A stretch of DNA of 64,000 nt from Deinococcus sp. AB2017081 (GTDB taxonomy: Bacteria > Deinococcota > Deinococci > Deinococcales > Deinococcaceae), in NCBI RefSeq assembly GCF_034440735.1, contig NZ_CP140098.1, positions 2,473,501 through 2,537,500 on the forward strand. Reading direction: 5' to 3'. Position numbers and translations under genes: made by a program. The notes beneath the pieces are model-generated. The model worked only from the letters and a program-made list of their open reading frames with translations. It had not been told where the DNA came from and did no database searches. The first letter of the stretch is position 1. Every line of letters starts with the position of its first letter. This document shows positions 31,395 to 43,285 of the stretch, one piece after another.

Positions 31395-32144
31395 TCACTC
31401 CTGCGCCTCTGCCAGCCGGCCGAACACCTCCAGCGCTTCATGCTCGCTGGGTGGGGCCAGAAGGCTGGCCGCCAGATCGTCCCGCTGCGGACACGCGCTG
31501 GCGCGGACGCGATCCGCAGCCCGTACCCGGTCGTAGGCGGTTCGGCGGTGGTAGACGCCACCGTCCAGCCACAGCCAGTGGGCACCGGGCTCGCCGTAGG
31601 GCATCCCGACACTGCCGGCATTGACCAGACGCACAGAACCGATCTGTCGGTCAAAGGACATGTGGGTGTGGCCGACCACGACCACATCGGCGGTGACGCC
31701 CTGGAAGTAGGCGGCCACCCGCGCCAACGGCGTCTCGCGGGTGTAGACCGGCGTGTCGGCGTGCGGCGTGCTGTGGCAGAACAGCACCGTACCCACGCCA
31801 GGCACCTTCAGGGTGCCGGTCAGGGGCCACCCGGCCATGAACGCGAGGTCATCCGGCCCGAGTTGCGCCGCCACCCACGCCGTCAGGGTTCGGACGGAGT
31901 CTGGCAGGGCGTCATCGACCAACCCCTGCGCGAAGGCCACGACCTCGCGGTCGGCATTGCCGCGCACGTACTCCACCCGTACGGGCAGCGAGCGCAGGAA
32001 GGCCAGGGTCTCCTGCGGCATGGCCCCGCTCACGACATCGCCGCCACAGACCAGCACGTCCGGCTGCCGGGGCAAGAGGTCGGCCCACACCGCCTCCAGC
32101 GCGGGCAGATTCCCGTGGATGTCGTACAGGGCCGCGACGCGCAT
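31395..32144 (-). CDS. Metallophosphoesterase (calcineurin-like)
   Basis: 249 residues from ATG 32144; the frame continues upstream but into an Arg/Pro-rich non-coding stretch. The motifs in order are YDIHGNLPALEAV, GGDVVSG, VRGNADRE, LFCHSTPHAD and VVVGHTHMSFDRQ (GHTH). This is the YfcE/diadenosine-tetraphosphatase-like branch of two-metal phosphoesterases. It lies on the opposite strand between the ccmAB and ccmC-H blocks, 7 nt from the ccmB end, and appears unrelated to cytochrome maturation. Confidence 0.9.
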   Translation of the reverse strand: MRVAALYDIHGNLPALEAVWADLLPRQPDVLVCGGDVVSGAMPQETLAFLRSLPVRVEYVRGNADREVVAFAQGLVDDALPDSVRTLTAWVAAQLGPDDLAFMAGWPLTGTLKVPGVGTVLFCHSTPHADTPVYTRETPLARVAAYFQGVTADVVVVGHTHMSFDRQIGSVRLVNAGSVGMPYGEPGAHWLWLDGGVYHRRTAYDRVRAADRVRASACPQRDDLAASLLAPPSEHEALEVFGRLAEAQE

Positions 32145-32372
32145 GTCAGGTCGCGGCGCACCGCCGTGCGGATCCGACACGGGTGCTGAACTGGATGGTG
32201 GTACAGGTCTGCACAGGACGCTCCGGAGGGGGACAGGGGTCTGGGCACAGCATAGACCTTGGTCGGATGGGGACACTCGCACTTGCCCGCAAACCCCATT
32301 TCTTGCGATTGTGCCGGTATTGGACGGTGCTCCCGCACCGCCTCACGGTGAGGCCACGGTGGGAGGTTCAGA

Positions 32373-33095
32373 ATGGGAGGCGACATGCGAAGAGATCTCA
32401 CGACGACGCTGCTGGGCGCGGCGACCCTGCTCACGCTGCTGGTGGCGGTGGGGCTGGGCCTGAGCGCGCCGCTGGATATCAACCAGGGCTCGCTGGTGCG
32501 CCTGATGTTCGTCCACGTGCCCAGCGCGTGGCTGAGTTACCTCGCCTACGGCGGCACCGGCCTGTTCGGGCTGCTGTACCTGATCCGCCGCGAGCGCCGC
32601 TGGGATCGGCTGGCCATGAGCAGCGCCGAGATCGGGGTGCTGTTCACGGTCGTGACCATCGTGGGTGGGATGCTGTGGGCCAAGCCCACGTGGGGCACGT
32701 ACTGGGTGTGGGACGCCCGCCTGACGACCACGGCCCTGAGCCTGGTCGTGTACGGCGCGTACCTGCTGATCCGCACCATGATCGACGACCCCGAGCGCCG
32801 CGCCCGCGTGTCGGCGGTGGTGGGGCTCGTGGGCACGCTGTACGTGCCGGTGAACTACATGGCCGTGGAGTGGTGGCGCGGAGTTCACCAGACCCAGACC
32901 CTGAAGCTGCTGGGCAAGGTGCGCTTCGACGCGGCACCGGTCTACGGCTGGGTGCTGCTGGTGGCGACCGTCGCCTTCACGCTGCTGTACGTGTACCTGC
33001 TGCGCGTCCGGGCCATCCTGGCCGCCCGCGAGGACGCCCGCGACGAGCTGGAGATGCCGGATGCAGTGAGCACCCTGGGGGTTGCCCGTGGATAA
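32373..33095 (+). CDS. ccmC: Heme lyase subunit CcmC
   Basis: 240 residues, six membrane helices. The WWD-type motif is TWGTYWVWDARLT, with the two heme-ligand histidines in FVHVPSAWLSYL and EWWRGVHQTQTL. CcmC attaches heme to CcmE at the periplasmic face. The ATG at 32373 has GGGAGG at 32361-32366; an ATG at 32385 also has GGGAGG upstream and is a close alternative. Confidence 0.96.
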   Translation: MGGDMRRDLTTTLLGAATLLTLLVAVGLGLSAPLDINQGSLVRLMFVHVPSAWLSYLAYGGTGLFGLLYLIRRERRWDRLAMSSAEIGVLFTVVTIVGGMLWAKPTWGTYWVWDARLTTTALSLVVYGAYLLIRTMIDDPERRARVSAVVGLVGTLYVPVNYMAVEWWRGVHQTQTLKLLGKVRFDAAPVYGWVLLVATVAFTLLYVYLLRVRAILAAREDARDELEMPDAVSTLGVARG

Positions 33096-33213
33096 GTACG
33101 CGGCCTACGTGATCGTGGTGTACGTGGTGACCTTCGGGCTGCTCGCGGCGTATCTGGCGTGGATGTGGCTGCGGCTGCGGGCCGGAACGCCGGATGACCG
33201 GAGCCGGCCATGA
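33088..33213 (+). CDS. ccmD: CcmD small heme-maturation subunit
   Basis: Only 41 residues from GTG 33088: a short N-terminus MDKYAAYVIVVYVVTFGLLA with one membrane helix, then [20 protein letters not shown], the usual basic tail. It overlaps ccmC by 8 nt and ccmE by 4 nt (ATGA). Size, topology and position between ccmC and ccmE identify it as CcmD, which stabilises the CcmC-CcmE complex. It is easily missed because of its length. Confidence 0.9.
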   Translation: MDKYAAYVIVVYVVTFGLLAAYLAWMWLRLRAGTPDDRSRP

Positions 33214-33683
33214 CGTCTCCCCTGCCACCCACCCCGTCCCCTTTGCCCCAGGCCCGGCAGCGCCGGCGCTCGCCGCTGCCGGTCGTGCTGGGCGTGGTGG
33301 CGCTGGTCGGGCTCACGGGGTTCATCGCCTTCGGGAACCTGGGCAAGAGCCTGGAGTATTTCGTGACCCCCACCGAGTACGCCCAGCAGCAGGCCACGCT
33401 GGAGGGCCGCCCCCTGCGGATCGGCGGACTGGTGCGAAACGCGACGTACGACCCTCAGACGCTGAAACTGGCCTTCACGGTCACCGACGGCGGCGCGAGC
33501 TACCCCGTGACCTACACGGGCGCGGTCACCGACCTGTTCAGGGAGAACCAGGGCGTGGTCGTGCGCGGCACCTTCCAGGGGGGCATCTTCCACGCCTCCG
33601 AGCTGATCGTGAAGCATTCCGAGGAATACAACGTGCCCAAGACGCAGGCCGACATGGATCAGCTGCTGCGCCGGAGCGAGTGA
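33210..33683 (+). CDS. ccmE: Cytochrome c-type biogenesis heme chaperone CcmE
   Basis: 157 residues: a Pro-rich cytoplasmic N-terminus, one membrane anchor ([19 protein letters not shown]) and a periplasmic OB-fold ([13 protein letters not shown] ... [19 protein letters not shown]). The heme-linking histidine is in VKHSEEY, the canonical HxxxY motif. CcmE carries heme covalently from CcmC to the CcmF-H ligase. It is translationally coupled to ccmD. Confidence 0.96.
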   Translation: MTSPLPPTPSPLPQARQRRRSPLPVVLGVVALVGLTGFIAFGNLGKSLEYFVTPTEYAQQQATLEGRPLRIGGLVRNATYDPQTLKLAFTVTDGGASYPVTYTGAVTDLFRENQGVVVRGTFQGGIFHASELIVKHSEEYNVPKTQADMDQLLRRSE

Positions 33684-33693
33684 GGCCCGGGCC

Positions 33694-35679
<1,986 letters not shown>

Positions 35680-35688
35680 CGACCCCCC

Positions 35689-36296
<608 letters not shown>

Positions 36297-36297
<1 letters not shown>

Positions 36298-36773
36298 TGG
36301 CAGCTCGGCTCACTGCAGTTCTTCTGACCGCCTCTTTGCTGGGAAGTGCCGTGGCTGCCGCCCCCGCCCTGAGCCCGGCGCAGGAGGCCCGCGCCGTCGC
36401 CATCCAGAAGAACCTGCGCTGCCCGCTGTGCGACACCGGCGAGTCCATCGAACAGTCACGCAGCGATATCAGCATCAAGATGCGCCAGAGCGTACGCGAG
36501 CAGGTGGCGGCCGGGAAGCCCAGCGACGAGATCTATGCCTTCTTTGCCCAGCGCTACGGCAACTTCGTGTTGCTCGACCCGCCCCGCAGTGGCCGGAACC
36601 TGCTGTTGTGGGGCGGCCCGCTGCTGGCCCTGGTGGCCGGCGGCGGCGTGTGGTGGACGTTCCTGCGGCGCCGGTCACCGGGCACTCCGGCTGCGCCTCT
36701 GACTGAACCCGAGCCCTACGACTCGTATCTGGATCAGGTCAGGCGCGACACCCGCCCCGGCGGGGAGCGCTGA
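36297..36773 (+). CDS. ccmH: Cytochrome c-type biogenesis protein CcmH
   Basis: 158 residues with a signal peptide ([17 protein letters not shown]). The redox motif is [15 protein letters not shown] (LRCxxC) and the conserved block continues [20 protein letters not shown], followed by a membrane helix. It reduces or binds apocytochrome cysteines in the CcmFH complex. The start ATG 36297 overlaps the ccmG stop. Confidence 0.96.
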
Positions 36774-37807
36774 TGGCGGGCCTCGTGGTGCTGGGCCTGA
36801 TCGTGCTCGCCGCGCTGTACCTGACCCTGGAACCGCTGAGGCGCGGGCAGGTGGCCGACCCGGACGCGGCGCAGCGGGATGACCTGATGGCCGAACGCGA
36901 CCGGCTGTACATGGAACTGGCCGACCCCGCCGCAGGTGACCGCCGCCCGGATCTGGAACGCCGCGCCGCCCGCACCCTGCGTGCCCTGGACGCCCTGCCG
37001 CCTGCACCGGGCCGTGGTGGGGCACGGCGGCTGGCCCTGATCGGCACTGTGGCCGCGCTGCTGGTCACGGCCATCGCCGCGTTCACGGTCGTGCCGCGCT
37101 GGCAGCTCGCGTCGCTGGACACCGGCGAGGCCGCCAACGTGCAGGCGGTGCTGGATCTGCCGCAGCTCCGGGCGACCGCCGAGCGCACGAAGACCAATAC
37201 CGACTACCTGGCGTGGGGGAAGGCCGCGTTCGACTCCGGCACCTATGACCAGGCGCTCACCGCCTACGGGAATGCGCTGAAACTCGACCCCAGGCAGCCG
37301 GTGGCGCTGCGGCGGCTGGGAATCTTACTGCTCACGCGCGGCGAGCAGACGGGTCAGGAGATCAGCGAGCAGGACGCCACGCAGGCGGCGCTGCTGGTAC
37401 AAACCGCCGCGCAGCTCGCGCCGAGCGATCCGGAGTCGCAGCTGCTGCTCGGCTATACGCTCGCCCGGTTCGGGCAGAGTCGGGACGCCCTGGACGCGCT
37501 GGAGCGCTACCGCACGCTGAGTCCATCGGGCCGGGAGGCGGACGAGCTGATCACGGCGCTGCGGACCCGGCTGCAGCAGAGCGACCCCGCGCTGACCGTG
37601 TACGCCGCGAACTGCGCGAGCTGTCACGGCCCGGCTGGCGGCGGCGGCATCGGCCCGAACCTGCGCGTCTCGACCCTGACCCGCGCCGCGATGGCGACCA
37701 TCATCCGGCAGGGCAAGGGCGCCATGCCCGCGTATCCGCAGCTGTCCGGGCGCGACCTGACCCTGCTGCTGACGCTGCTGGAGGACTGGCAGAAGGCGGG
37801 CCAGTGA
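36773..37807 (+). CDS. CcmI/TPR protein fused to a c-type cytochrome domain
   Basis: 344 residues. Residues 1-115 resemble CcmI: an N-terminal helix ([15 protein letters not shown]), a charged coil ([17 protein letters not shown]...) and a second membrane helix ([18 protein letters not shown]). Residues about 140-265 are tetratricopeptide repeats ([39 protein letters not shown]), the apocytochrome-holding part. The C-terminal 70 residues are a monoheme cytochrome: C281-A-S-C284-H285 and a likely Met318 axial ligand in [10 protein letters not shown]. The fusion of a cytochrome chaperone to a cytochrome client is unusual and may be a self-maturing electron carrier. Its ATG overlaps the ccmH stop and its stop overlaps the Rieske start. 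Confidence 0.9.
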   Translation: MAGLVVLGLIVLAALYLTLEPLRRGQVADPDAAQRDDLMAERDRLYMELADPAAGDRRPDLERRAARTLRALDALPPAPGRGGARRLALIGTVAALLVTAIAAFTVVPRWQLASLDTGEAANVQAVLDLPQLRATAERTKTNTDYLAWGKAAFDSGTYDQALTAYGNALKLDPRQPVALRRLGILLLTRGEQTGQEISEQDATQAALLVQTAAQLAPSDPESQLLLGYTLARFGQSRDALDALERYRTLSPSGREADELITALRTRLQQSDPALTVYAANCASCHGPAGGGGIGPNLRVSTLTRAAMATIIRQGKGAMPAYPQLSGRDLTLLLTLLEDWQKAGQ

Positions 37808-38382
37808 AGCTGACCCGGCGCCACGTGCTGGAGCGCTGGTGGATGCTGCCGGTGGCAGGAACGCTGGGGGCCTTCGGCTATCTGGGATGGTATGGAGCAC
37901 GGGTGACCTTCGGCCGGGAACGGGCCGGATCACCGGATTTCGAGTCGCACCCACCCCGGAGGGTCGCGTCCGTCGCGGCCCTGAGCGCCGAATGGTCGGA
38001 GCAGACCTTCACCTACGCGGGACGGCCCTGTACGCTGCTGCGCGTGCCCCAGGCGGTGTCGGGCGGTCTGGAGACCACATCCGGTGACACGGCCACCCAT
38101 CTCGTCGCGTATTCCCGCGTCTGCACGCACCTGGGCTGCACCGTGAACCTCGTGCGCGACCCGGAGGTGCTGGCCTTCGCCTTCAACTACCGACCGCCGC
38201 AGGACGCGCCGCATCCGCGCCTGGGCTGCCGCTGCCACTACAGCGTGTTCGATCCGCTTCAGGCCGGCGTGGCCGAGTTCGGCAAGGCGCGCGCTCCCCT
38301 GCCGCGCGTGCGGCTGGAACGGCGCGGTGCCCAGATCTGGGCCACCGGCATCGAACCCGCCCCGGCGCTGGACAGCGGATGA
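37804..38382 (+). CDS. Rieske 2Fe-2S protein
   Basis: 192 residues from GTG 37804, which overlaps the preceding stop. The N-terminus [19 protein letters not shown] carries twin arginines before a hydrophobic segment, so export is probably by Tat. The Rieske cluster motifs are CTHLGC and CRCHYSVFD (C-x-H...C-x2-H pattern), with the expected loop between. It would hold a 2Fe-2S cluster outside the membrane, as in bc/b6f-type complexes, and could exchange electrons with the fused cytochrome next to it. No cytochrome b gene is visible downstream. Confidence 0.92.
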   Translation: MKLTRRHVLERWWMLPVAGTLGAFGYLGWYGARVTFGRERAGSPDFESHPPRRVASVAALSAEWSEQTFTYAGRPCTLLRVPQAVSGGLETTSGDTATHLVAYSRVCTHLGCTVNLVRDPEVLAFAFNYRPPQDAPHPRLGCRCHYSVFDPLQAGVAEFGKARAPLPRVRLERRGAQIWATGIEPAPALDSG

Positions 38383-38731
38383 CGTGCGCCCAGAGCACCC
38401 GCAGCGATGTCGAGGCCTCGTCCACAAATGTGATCATCACCGCCGCCGGCCGAAGGCTGGGGACGAGGTGTGGTGGCCGCCGCATGACCCGGCTGGCGGC
38501 CCGTCCAGCAGGTGTCTGACCGAACCGTGCAGGAGGCTCATGGGCAGGGCGGCCGTGCGCTGAACCTCGACACGGCACCCTGGCGCCCGAAGCTTCGGGC
38601 CACCTCCGGGTTTCGGCCGATGGGCGCACACTGGCGGTAGATGTTGTCGCAGCGCCGTCCTGTCGGGCCATCTGCCGAGGACACACGACGGCGGCCAGCA
38701 GGTCTCGCCCTGGCCGCCAGCTCTGGCGGGT
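38383..38731. other. 349-bp gap after the ccm-Rieske operon
   Basis: I see no gene. It holds a perfect 16-bp palindrome GCCCGAAGCTTCGGGC at 38585-38600 and a 7-bp stem 38475-38481/38495-38501. Both may be terminators for the operon and for the convergent gene, but neither has a T-run. Confidence 0.5.
38585..38600. repeat. Perfect 16-bp palindrome
   Basis: GCCCGAAGCTTCGGGC is fully self-complementary with no spacer, so it is more like a protein-binding site than an RNA hairpin. Confidence 0.6.
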
Positions 38732-39028
38732 TCAGGTGCGGGCGCCGACCAGATTCGCTCCCTTCAGAAGCATGTCCTGTGCCTCATCCAGCGCGGCCAC
38801 CTGCCGGTTCATGTACGCCACGGTTCCGCGCACGAGTTCAAATTCAGCCGGGGTCGTCCAGCCGGGTCGGGGAATGATCTTCAGCAGCTCCTCCAGCCGG
38901 TCGGAGGCGGCCAGCTCGCGCACGCGGGCATGCAGGGCCTTCACCTCGCGGCTCAGGGCCTTGAGGTCGTGCGGACCGACGTGCGGGATGTCGCCACCGG
39001 GCAAGGCGGATGTGGTGTGGGTGGTCAT
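38732..39028 (-). CDS. Small helical hypothetical protein
   Basis: 98 residues from ATG 39028, with AGGAGGGG upstream. It has a Gly/Pro-rich start, then a long helix ([20 protein letters not shown]), [20 protein letters not shown] and a second helix ending in a hydrophobic tail. It looks like a short coiled-coil dimer. I recognise no family. It is divergent from the PfkB gene, and both may share the operator region 39104-39144. Confidence 0.6.
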   Translation of the reverse strand: MTTHTTSALPGGDIPHVGPHDLKALSREVKALHARVRELAASDRLEELLKIIPRPGWTTPAEFELVRGTVAYMNRQVAALDEAQDMLLKGANLVGART

Positions 39029-39103
39029 GCTGTCCCCTCCTGTGGAGTGGGCGCGTTCCGGCGAGTGTCTCCCCCCCGGAAGTGCGGCCGGAACGACGCC
39101 TGT

Positions 39104-39144
39104 ACCGATCATCCTCCGTGGCCCATGATCAGACCATGATCGGT
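39104..39144. promoter_or_regulatory. Inverted repeat between divergent genes
   Basis: ACCGATCAT (39104-39112) and ATGATCGGT (39136-39144) are perfect 9-bp inverted copies. A third ATGATC copy is at 39125-39130. It lies in the divergent promoter gap between the small helical protein and the PfkB kinase, and is a candidate operator. Confidence 0.45.
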
Positions 39145-39162
39145 GGAACGGGCGTCACACGG

Positions 39163-39168
39163 TACGAT
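39163..39168 (+). promoter_or_regulatory. -10 box (TACGAT) of the PfkB gene
   Basis: TACGAT ends 9 nt before the ATG at 39178, with GGGAG between. Confidence 0.4.
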
Positions 39169-39177
39169 CGGGAGCGT

Positions 39178-40107
39178 ATGTCAGATCCCTCTGCTCCGGC
39201 CGCGCCCCCTGCCCTGCCCCTGATCGTGTGTGCGGGTGAGGCCCTGATCGACCTCGTGACCGGGGGCGGAAGCACGTGGCACGCGCACCCGGGCGGCGCC
39301 GCATGGAACGTCGCGCGGGCCTGCGCGGCTCTGGGGGTGCCGAGCGCCTTTGCCGGGGCCGTGGGCCAGGACAACTTCGGGGATGACCTGAAGGCTGCCA
39401 GCGACGCCGCCGGGCTGGACGCGCGGTTCCTGCAGCAGGTGGCCGCACCGACGCTGATCGCCGTCGTGTACTCGGCCAGTCCGCCGGCGTACCGGTTCCT
39501 GGGCGAGAACAGCGCCGACCTGCTGTTCGACCCGGCCGCGCTGCCCCACGGCTGGCTGGGCGCCGCGCGCTGGCTGCACGTGGGCGGCATCAGCCTGAGC
39601 CGCTGGCCACTGGCCGACACGCTGCTGGAGGTGATCGACTCGGCCCGGGCGGCCGGGGTGAAGATCAGCTTCGACCCCAACGCCCGGATCACCCACCGGC
39701 ACCCGGACTACCCGGCCGTGTTCGAGCGGGTGCTGCGGGTGGCCGACCTGATCAAGTTCAGCGATGAGGATCTGGACTTCTTCTTCCCGAAGACCACCGA
39801 GGAGGAGGCGCTGCGCCTGCTGCGCGGCCTGAACCACGACGCCCCCATCGTCATCACACGTGGAGCGCAGGGCGCGACGCTGTACCACTCGGCAGGCACC
39901 GTGAACCTCCCGACCGTTCCCGTCACGGTGGCCGACACCGTGGGGGCTGGGGACGCCCTGTGTGCCGGGCTGCTCTCCAGCGCCACCCGCCGCCCGGAGG
40001 CGCTGTGGACGGAGCACCTGCGCGTGGGCCTGAAGGCAGCGGCCGTGGCGTGCGCCCACGCCGGGGCCTATGCACCCACCCAGGCCGATCTGGACGCGCT
40101 GGGCTGA
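39178..40107 (+). CDS. PfkB family carbohydrate kinase (fructokinase-like)
   Basis: 309 residues. A ribokinase-fold sugar kinase. N-terminal [11 protein letters not shown] and [15 protein letters not shown] (the GG hinge motif), [10 protein letters not shown] as substrate lid, SFDPNAR in the middle, [10 protein letters not shown] and the C-terminal signature [16 protein letters not shown] with the catalytic aspartate in GAGD. The sugar is probably fructose or a related hexose, but is not fixed by the sequence. The ATG at 39178 removes a poorly conserved upstream extension. Confidence 0.93.
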   Translation: MSDPSAPAAPPALPLIVCAGEALIDLVTGGGSTWHAHPGGAAWNVARACAALGVPSAFAGAVGQDNFGDDLKAASDAAGLDARFLQQVAAPTLIAVVYSASPPAYRFLGENSADLLFDPAALPHGWLGAARWLHVGGISLSRWPLADTLLEVIDSARAAGVKISFDPNARITHRHPDYPAVFERVLRVADLIKFSDEDLDFFFPKTTEEEALRLLRGLNHDAPIVITRGAQGATLYHSAGTVNLPTVPVTVADTVGAGDALCAGLLSSATRRPEALWTEHLRVGLKAAAVACAHAGAYAPTQADLDALG

Positions 40108-40113
40108 CGGTAG

Positions 40114-40147
40114 GCCGCGCCGGGCCCGGTGACCGGGCCGGCGCGGC
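40114..40147. terminator. Bidirectional hairpin between PfkB and HD-GYP genes
   Basis: GCCGCGCC-GGGCCCGG (40114-40129) pairs with CCGGGCC-GGCGCGGC (40133-40147) with one bulge and a TGA loop. It can end transcription from both sides. Confidence 0.7.
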
Positions 40148-40170
40148 ACGTGGTCACGCCCCCGATCCGG

Positions 40171-41526
40171 TCACAGCACGAGGTGGGCGTCGTCCTGCTC
40201 GGCCATCATGCGCAGGAAGGCATCGACGTACTGGGGATCGAACTGCCGACCGGCCTGCATGCGGATCTCGTTCAGGGCACGGTCGCGCGTCCACGCCGGC
40301 TTGTAGGGCCGTGCATTGGTCAGGGCGTCGTACACGTCGATGATCGTGAACAGGCGGGCGGTGTCCGGGATGTTCTGGCCGCGCAGCCCGGCCGGGTACC
40401 CGGTGCCGTCCCAGCGCTCGTGGTGGTAGCGCACCAGATCCAGCGTCTCGGCAGGGAGGAAGTGCAGATCCTGGAGCATGTCGTACCCGACGGTGGTGTG
40501 CGTCTGGATGATCCGCCGCTCCTGCGGGTCGAGAGGGCCGCGCTTGTGCAGCACGGCGTCCGGGATCGCGAGCTTGCCCAGGTCGTGCAGGTACGCGCCC
40601 CAGCGCAGCGCCTTGACCTGATCCTCGGCCCAGCCCAGCCGGCTGGCGAGACGCTCCGAGCTGCGGACGACACGGGTGGTGTGTCCACCGGTGTCGTCGT
40701 CACGGCGTTCCAGTGCGGCCCCCAGCGAACGCAGCGTCAGGTCGTTGGCGTCGCGCAGTTCGCGGATCGCGTTCCACTGGCCCAGCTGTGCCCCGAGCAG
40801 ACGCGCGAAGGACGCGATCACGCTGGTCTCGTCCTCGTCGAACTCCACGTCCTCGTTGCGGGTCAGGATCAGCACGCCCAGGTGGGTGGTGGCCCGGCCG
40901 TACACGGCGGCCACGTGGTATTTCCGGCGCTGGGGCTTCTTGAGCAGGGCCAGCACTTCCTCGGCGACCCAGTGGTCGGCCTGAACCGACCGGCTGTCGC
41001 TGTCGCTGGGGTGAATCGGCCGCTCCAGGAAACCCTCGAAGGCCCCCCGGGCGGCGAGAATCATGGGCGTGCCCTGGCGGTACGCCACGAAGGCCATGTT
41101 GGGCGCGACCTGCAGTTTGTCCAGGATGTTGATCCCGGCCCGGATGATCGCGTCGGCGTCCCGGGCCTCGGCCAGGCGTTCACTGCCGGCCCGCAGCGCG
41201 GCGATGGTGTTGCGCTGCCACGCGAGTTCCCGTGCCGATCCCTGATCCCGCAGCGTGATGAAGCCCAGGCCGCCGAGCATCAGCAGGACGCCCAGCAGTT
41301 CCAGCAGACTCGCCTCGTGGCCGGGCAGCGTGAGGGACACGAGAAATCCCAGGGCGTAGGCCACCGGCGCCAGCCACCGCAGCATTCCGCCCAGGGGCCA
41401 CGACACCACACCGAGCAGCAGCGCCGCGCCGCCGAGGAGCGCCGGCTGATCGGTCAGGGACGCGTACCCGACAGCTCCCACGAAGAGCAGGAGCACCACA
41501 TACGACCACGCTGACGGGCGGGACAC
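40171..41526 (-). CDS. Membrane HD-GYP phosphodiesterase with GAF-like domain
   Basis: 451 residues from GTG 41526, chosen because TACACT is 6 nt upstream; an ATG at 41547 is the alternative. Four or more N-terminal membrane helices, then a GAF-like domain (LAEARDADAIIRAGINILDK ... GRATTHLGVLILTRN) and a C-terminal HD-GYP domain: HTTRVVRSS, YLHDLGKLAIPDAVLHKRG, HHERWDGTGYPAGL. This domain hydrolyses cyclic di-GMP. It opposes the GGDEF protein at 24762 in function. Confidence 0.93.
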   Translation of the reverse strand: MSRPSAWSYVVLLLFVGAVGYASLTDQPALLGGAALLLGVVSWPLGGMLRWLAPVAYALGFLVSLTLPGHEASLLELLGVLLMLGGLGFITLRDQGSARELAWQRNTIAALRAGSERLAEARDADAIIRAGINILDKLQVAPNMAFVAYRQGTPMILAARGAFEGFLERPIHPSDSDSRSVQADHWVAEEVLALLKKPQRRKYHVAAVYGRATTHLGVLILTRNEDVEFDEDETSVIASFARLLGAQLGQWNAIRELRDANDLTLRSLGAALERRDDDTGGHTTRVVRSSERLASRLGWAEDQVKALRWGAYLHDLGKLAIPDAVLHKRGPLDPQERRIIQTHTTVGYDMLQDLHFLPAETLDLVRYHHERWDGTGYPAGLRGQNIPDTARLFTIIDVYDALTNARPYKPAWTRDRALNEIRMQAGRQFDPQYVDAFLRMMAEQDDAHLVL

Positions 41527-41532
41527 GCCCGG

Positions 41533-41538
41533 AGTGTA
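41533..41538 (-). promoter_or_regulatory. Leaderless -10 box (TACACT) of the HD-GYP gene
   Basis: TACACT on the minus strand lies 6 nt from GTG 41526. Confidence 0.6.
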
Positions 41539-41605
41539 GCATTCCATGAGCTTCGCCTTAATGCTGACGTGCCCGGCAGTTCCGGCCCCCTGATGGGTGG
41601 CGGGA

Positions 41606-43174
41606 TCAGGCCGGACTGCCTGCAGCGGCGGGCGGGATGGTGGCGTCGACCCACACGGTCTTCTGATCCGTGTAGTGCACCTGTCCGGCGGGCGCACCGC
41701 GGGGCCGCCACACGAACTTCACGCGGGTGTAGTCCACCGGCACGCTGCCCCCGCCCCGCGCCCTGCTGTGTGCGGCGGCCAGCTGCGCCGCGTACAGGAT
41801 GTCCGGCGGGGCCAGGTCGCGCCCGCCGGTGCGGACGAGCACGTGGCTCCCCGGATACCCCTGGGCATGGAACCAGTAGTCCGTACTGCGGCCCACCCGG
41901 TGGGTCAGGGTGGCGTTCTCCTTGTTGTTCCGGCCGATCAGCACCTCGTGGCCGCCCGGCGTGATCGCCCGGATGCCGAAGGGGCTCTTCTCGGGCCGCC
42001 CATCGTGCAGGCTGGCCTCCAGCGCTTCGAGATCGTCCAGCGTGGCGGTCTCCAGCCTGGCGGCGCGGCGCTCGGCCTCGGCCAGCTCGGCGCGCAGCCC
42101 CGGCTCCCGCTCTGCGAGCCGCAGGTAGACGTCCTCGCGGCGGCGGGCCCGCGTGTACCGCTTCTCGGCGTTCTGGACGGCACTGAGCTGCGGCTCCAGC
42201 GCCACCACGCGCAGGCCGCTGCCGTCGAAGGCCGGCAGCTCGGCGCTGGCCGCCCCGGGCGGCACCTGCGCGGCATAGGCCATCAGCAGATCGGCGTCGG
42301 CGCGGTCAGCGTGGGCATCCTCCAGGCCCCGTTCGGCCCGGCCCACGTCGGCGAGCTGGTTGTGCAGCAGGGTCAGCCGCTTGTCCAGCGGTTCGCGCAG
42401 CGCCCTGCGCAGGGCCGCTGCCTTCTCGCTGCGGGCCGCCGCACGGGCCCCGCCCTGCATGGTGCCCTCGCTGACGCTGGGATCGGCCACCACGCTGCGC
42501 AGCGCGTCGAGCACCTGCGGCCACGCCTGCCCGGGAACGTCCCCTGGCTCCAGTCCGGCGCGGCGCACGAGCTCCGCCCCCAGCAGCGGCCCCAGTCCGT
42601 CCAGGTGATCTCGCCAGCGCTCCACCGGCACCGATGCCAGCGCCTGGGCCTGTGCGTCGGTCAGCGTACGTGGATCGGGCTTGTCGTAGGGCGGCGGCGG
42701 CGTGTACGGGCCCCCGCTGCGGATGGTGCGGAAGCGGTTGCGGCGGCCGGTCACCTCACGGGCCGCCATCAGGATCCTGCCGCCAAACCCCTCGCCCTCC
42801 TCGAGCAGCAGTACGTTGGCGTTGCGGCCGGTGACCTCGAAGATCAGCCGGGTGGGCGCCTGATCGACGAAGCCACTCTCGCCGGCAAAGTGCAGCGCCA
42901 CCACCCGGTCGAGTTTGAGCTGCTCGACCCGGAGCAGGTCGCCACGGGCGCGGGCGGCCAGGGTTCGCTGGAAGGGACTGCGCGGATCCCCCCGCAGCCG
43001 CTCGCGCGACACGAACAGCACCGGCTGCGGTGGCCGGTACCCGAGCACCAGATTCCCCACACCGTCGAGCAGCAGGGCGGCGGTCGTCTCGTCCGGGAAC
43101 ACCCAGCCCAGGGTGCGGGCCGGCAGCATGGGCGCGAGGTCACGCAGCACCCGCGCGAGCATCAGGCCTTCCAC
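41606..43174 (-). CDS. rqcH: Rqc2/RqcH-type NFACT protein
   Basis: 522 residues from GTG 43174, behind GGAGG. The NFACT-N domain begins [17 protein letters not shown] and contains [15 protein letters not shown] and [13 protein letters not shown] coiled-coil middle is seen near [19 protein letters not shown]. The C-terminal NFACT-R domain has the key residues in [18 protein letters not shown] and [17 protein letters not shown]. In bacteria RqcH binds stalled 50S subunits and adds C-terminal alanines for degradation. It was formerly called fibronectin-binding protein. Confidence 0.93.
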   Translation of the reverse strand: MEGLMLARVLRDLAPMLPARTLGWVFPDETTAALLLDGVGNLVLGYRPPQPVLFVSRERLRGDPRSPFQRTLAARARGDLLRVEQLKLDRVVALHFAGESGFVDQAPTRLIFEVTGRNANVLLLEEGEGFGGRILMAAREVTGRRNRFRTIRSGGPYTPPPPYDKPDPRTLTDAQAQALASVPVERWRDHLDGLGPLLGAELVRRAGLEPGDVPGQAWPQVLDALRSVVADPSVSEGTMQGGARAAARSEKAAALRRALREPLDKRLTLLHNQLADVGRAERGLEDAHADRADADLLMAYAAQVPPGAASAELPAFDGSGLRVVALEPQLSAVQNAEKRYTRARRREDVYLRLAEREPGLRAELAEAERRAARLETATLDDLEALEASLHDGRPEKSPFGIRAITPGGHEVLIGRNNKENATLTHRVGRSTDYWFHAQGYPGSHVLVRTGGRDLAPPDILYAAQLAAAHSRARGGGSVPVDYTRVKFVWRPRGAPAGQVHYTDQKTVWVDATIPPAAAGSPA

Positions 43175-43238
43175 GCGGCACCTCCACGAAGAGCAGACAG
43201 GTCGGAGGTCATCCGGGCATGGTAGCGCCCACACGGCA

Positions 43239-43271
43239 AACCGGACATCCCGGTCATGAGGATGTCCGGTT
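43239..43271 (-). terminator. Hairpin downstream of bamA
   Basis: AACCGGACATC (43239-43249) and GATGTCCGGTT (43261-43271) are perfect 11-bp arms with an 11-nt loop. Reading on the minus strand it follows the bamA stop by 14 nt. Confidence 0.75.
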
Positions 43272-43285
43272 CCATCGGCGCTGTA

